From Effrenium voratum (taxonomy: Eukaryota; Sar; Dinophyceae; Suessiales; Symbiodiniaceae): a stretch of DNA of 64,000 nucleotides. The DNA is taken from assembly GCA_963377175.1 (NCBI GenBank), contig CAUJNA010002746.1:657370-721369 (forward strand). The letters run 5' to 3'. The notes under the pieces were generated by a model. It worked only from the letters and a program-made list of their open reading frames with translations. It was not told the origin of the DNA and ran no database searches. Positions within the stretch are counted from its first letter, which is position 1. The number at the start of each line of letters is the position of its first letter. Of the stretch, positions 30,603 through 64,000 are shown in pieces. The translations under genes and the position numbers were made by a program.

Positions 30603-33600
30603 CGGCGGGTTGGCGCGCCAACCCCCCCGGCGTCCGGCCCCCGAAAAGTGAACACTTTGCGGGCTCTCAAAATTGCGTGTGGCTTGGGTGTTTGCTTTGA
30701 ACCGCCATTTACAGGCTATTTTTGAGGATGTCACTTTAATGGACCCTGTGGTTGGGTGTGCCTCAAACATGAGGCACGGAATCCTCCGGAAATGGCAACG
30801 GTGTCCTTTTGGTTTGCCTTTGGAACGGTGGATTCCGCGAAAGTTACAAGCGAACCAACCAGTTCAAACAACAAAAGCCTGGTAACACGCAGCAAAATAC
30901 CGAGTTTCCTTTGTCCCCCTGCTTGCAAGATTTAGAACATTCACCCAAGAAAGCAAACAAAACCACAACTGTTGGAGTTCCGAAAACACTAAACTGATAA
31001 GTCAAGTCCTGTCCATGTTCCTAATAAACTACCGTTCATAAATCAGGAAGCCTCCCGAAAAGACATATATGCAACCCGTAAAAGTTTCTTCTTGCTGACG
31101 GCTGTGTTTCGGTATTGATTTGCGAATGATAAATTCAAACTCGTTGAATCTTCAGTCGATGGGCCACCCCAGCAGAAACAGATGTGAAACGCCCATGCCG
31201 CACGGATAGACTGGACAATCCGCCTTTGAAGGTGTTTGCTGAAAATTCATGCCCACAAGTTGGATGAATGTTGATTCTGGTCGACCTTCATGAGGGGATT
31301 GGATTGGTGGTATGGGGATAACCCCTGGTTCTAGAGAGTGAATGGGAAACTATGCCGGAACACCTTCAAACAACAACCCATATCTCAGCTTTCTGTGGTT
31401 TGATTGGATATGTTTGAAAGGTTAAGCATGGTTTCCCAGTTACCCTCTACAAGAACCAGAAGGTCCATCCCCCAAACCACCAATGCCAGCCACCAAGTAG
31501 AGGGAAGCTGAGTGGATTGAAGGTGCTCTGGGGTAGTTTCTCATCCAGATCAGTTAAAGGGAAGCTGACATATAGCATCCCCAACCAACAGTTGAAGGGA
31601 ACCAGACCATGTGGGCCACGCTCACTCCGAGGCCCCGGCATGGCGGCCCCCGCCGCGGGAGCGCAGGTCGCAGGCCGCAGCGCGCTGCCTACGACTCAAC
31701 TGGCCAACGACTCAACCACCGACTCATCGGCTGGGGACCCCAAAGCGTGCTTTGAACTTGTCAGCGAAATGAAACAACTGGCAACTTGTGTCAACTTACG
31801 ACTAAACTGAAGCTGACATATAGGTGGTATTCCAAACCACCAAGTAGAGGGAAACACATTTAGTAACTTATGGGGCCATTGCTCTCTTGGTAAGTTTGGC
31901 CTTGGTTCAGAAGCATCTCGTTGTTGAGGCCCTTGCGATTTGCGACCGGGTGGACGTGGCCCAGGTCCCAAACCCCAACAATGGTCCGACGGGAGATGGC
32001 CTAGAGTAGGGCAGGCCTGCTTCCATACCTCCAACTCACGGCTCCCAATATTTCCCCCTAACCCCACCAATTGAAAACTCCCTCTAAGCTGGCTTGCAGT
32101 CGCGAACCCTTGTCCTTTGGATGCTCTGGTTGTGGTGACGGGGACACCCAGCTTAGCGAAAAAGAAAATGGGTGGAATTCACACCCAGAAACAATCAACA
32201 GAGAGCCCCGTTCAAGATGCCAGGATGGCCGGAACTCACGGTCAAATGGCAACAACGGAAGGCCTATTACAGATGACTGTGGGAAGTAGCGTATGTCCCA
32301 TCCGCAGACTTCTCACCGAGTTGGTGAGACTGCATCGAGAACTCGCTATGGGCAGCTGGTGACTCCAGAAGAAGAGAATTAGCATCAGAGGTAACGAATG
32401 CCGCCATATCCGGTGGGCGTGAAGGCAATTGCACGGGCCCCGTTTGCTTGCACACGGAGAGACTCTGTGAGTCACGGTGGTTGTATTCCAGCACGTGCAA
32501 AATCCTACCCGTTGGAACGCAGCAAGGACACGGGCGCGGGCGCTCATCCAACTCATCAACATAAACAGCAGTGATGGCAACTGGCCTGAAATGGCTTGGC
32601 TTGAACAGCTGTTATCAATTCAACCTGTCCAGGGCGCATGACCCTCACGGACCCATACACGCTTGCACGCCCATGGCGAGATGCCACTGGTGACGTTCCA
32701 AAGCGCGCGGCACCCTTTCGTTTGGTATGCAACACAATGATCAATGCAATGGTGGGGTTGGTCCTCAAATCCATCGACATGCTCAACCGGGCTGGCAAAG
32801 CCTTCACACTTTCCACCTCTGCTCCATGGGCTGCATGCCTGTCTCGAGCCACGCGTGATGGGCAAAAGGGGATGTCCCTTTCAGGGCGGCATCACATAGC
32901 CTGGCAGCCACGTCACAAGACTCAACTTGTGCGCAGTTGTTGTTGGCTGCGCAAACCTCGGCAAGATAGCAAAGGTGCACTTGTAGGAGCAAGGGCGCTG
33001 GAACTGCAAGAGATTCTGCGCCCGCTTCCATCCTGCAAAACGTCCGTGAAACAACTCAACATGTAGCAAGCATTTGGCTGTGCTGGAGGAGAATAGCCAC
33101 AGGGATTGTCGCATCCACCTCCAGCAGCTGGTTGGTGTCAGAACACGCAGGCAATGAAACCCGGCCGCCAAAGATGGCAAAACGGCCATGGTGTCGCGCT
33201 AATGCTTGATCATCGTAGAAAGGTTTTAGTGGAACCTCACAGGATGAGATGCTCCACATTGATGAGCGCGTGTCACAAGCGGCCTCGGCGTGGCAGCAAC
33301 AAGCATTGCGTTGCCCAGTGGGGATGCAGAGGTGGCCGGGCCTGAGCCTGCAGGTTGTCACATCAGCACAGTACAGGTCGACAACTTGCCCCTCTGCACA
33401 AGGGGAGGGATTCCACATCCAGTCAGCGCTTGCAACGGCCTCCCAAAGGCGATGCTTAAAACCACCAGAGGAAATCTAGCGGAACTCCACAAACCTTCCC
33501 CAAACTTCCTACCCCTCAAACCCCCCCCATTCGTTCTTGCAAAATCGGCTCGGCAGTGCCGACGCCCCAACGCCTTTGTCTATCCCGCTCCAGCACTTCT

Positions 33601-34382
33601 TCGCTTTGGAAGCGATTGGAGGAGGACACCACCTGCGACGCGAAGCTGTTGTTTTTTCCGAGGCCAGTAGGAAGCGTCTGGTTTGGGGAGCCCCAGCTTG
33701 GTTGGATTTAAAGGGACGCCGAAAGGAAACCACCAGGAGTCCCCAACGTTGAGGTAACCCATATATGTCCCATGGCTATCAAGGACCCCCCCTAAAAGGG
33801 CACCAATCCCAATAGGGACTAGTAGCGACTAGTAAGGCACTTTGTAGGCTTCCTTTTGCGTGCCTTTTTGGGGGTCTTTCTTTGCGCGGCCCTTGAAAAC
33901 TGATGTCCAGAACCAGGGACACCCTTTGGCCCCGTCCCGAACCCAGAAAATCATAGACAAAGCCAGATATATCTTGACCACGAACCTCTGTGGCGGATCA
34001 ACCTGTGAAAGCCAAAACCAAACATTTACTCTCTGCGGAAGCTTTGGTCAGGACCTTCAGGCAGTTTCCGAGACAGATCCACCAAACCCATTCTCCATTT
34101 TGCTTTCGCATCTCCGTGGTTTCCAGAACAGGTAAGGCACTTTGGCAGCGTGAGACGGGACAGGATACGCATCATGTACGCATCCACTTACCTCTGGATC
34201 GAGAGTGCCCTGGAAGACATGCCTTGGAGATGCCATTTGTGAGACCACAAACTTCAGAACAAAGGCGACGTGACAACAACTTCAACACACAAATCAACGG
34301 TGAACAGCTGGCGTATTGGCTGTCCCTAACTTTTCCCACGGCCTCTGGCCGTTGGTCCCGACCAAGGCCGGACATGTGGCGA
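30603..34382. other. Spacer between genes A and B
   Basis: No exon chain with good phase was found here. It holds repeat fragments around 31280-31870 (see findings), a decayed coding-like stretch at 32240-33480 and a short protein-like plus-strand frame at about 33540-33670. A GCCGCCATG with a GT donor 16 bases after its A lies near 31641 on the minus strand; I could not join it to gene B. Confidence 0.5.
32240..33480 (-). pseudogene. Decayed coding-like sequence, unidentified
   Basis: Several adjacent minus-strand frames of 75-120 codons have balanced, protein-like composition, for example the frame at 33418-33056 with SDTNQLLEVDATIPVAILLQ, followed in the same frame by 33031-32804. A frame change separates them from 32852-32556 and from 32551-32267. 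The base composition is more even than in the introns and lacks homopolymers. It resembles a worn gene or transposon copy; I recognise no motif. Confidence 0.35.

Positions 34383-64000
<29,618 letters not shown>

Noticed and set aside
31517..31810. Plus-strand frame containing MAAPAAGAQVAGRSALPTTQ
   Set aside because: Short, no linked exons, and the minus strand is equally open over the GC-rich part.

Overview
This window looks like nuclear DNA of a dinoflagellate. Short GC-rich coding islands of 25-215 bases sit in long, repeat-filled introns. They can only be joined using GC-AG (and a few GA-AG) introns beside GT-AG ones, and a copia gag relic of the kind common in dinoflagellates lies in one intron. 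I cannot name the species. No bacterial-style operon, rRNA or CRISPR array is present. Everything here was read by eye: splice sites were chosen by reading phase, protein-like sequence and, for gene A, remembered family motifs.

Two genes explain almost all the coding islands, both on the minus strand and arranged tail to head. Gene A runs from beyond the right edge to a stop at 34383 (26 exon pieces). Its middle and C-terminal parts read as an OSCA/CSC1/TMEM63-like membrane channel: a split cytosolic RRM-like domain, about eight membrane segments, the dinoflagellate-type motif YDHW-K-LRW and a C-terminal NP-LRSKY motif, ending in SMSEEF. The first membrane segments expected for the family are not recognised and probably lie off the window. 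Gene B runs from a likely ATG at 30602 to a stop at 1607 in 34 exons (about 984 residues in my model). It has four N-terminal hydrophobic helices, then a long alpha-helical, charged, Ala/Glu-rich region; I do not recognise its family.

The introns hold the most interesting material. A family of about 90-105 bp elements with imperfect terminal inverted repeats (TGTGTCTTTT-GAGGGTACCC type) occurs in both orientations in many introns of both genes and looks like an introner family. A second family (CTAGGTCC...GGACCTAG) has two copies with clean 4-bp target duplications, TCAA and CATT. A third (TGACCC-ATATTA) has two copies.

One gene B intron (17158-20795) carries five different tandem arrays plus a tRNA-like block. 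One gene A intron (46723-51546) carries two large 17-bp satellite arrays, one folded as an inverted repeat and the other with a 659-bp higher-order period. Another gene A intron carries (AAGC)n/(AAGG)n. Between the genes (30603-34382) there is decayed coding-like sequence but no convincing gene. Stretches between listed features are intron or spacer in which I see nothing further beyond degraded pieces of the same repeats.
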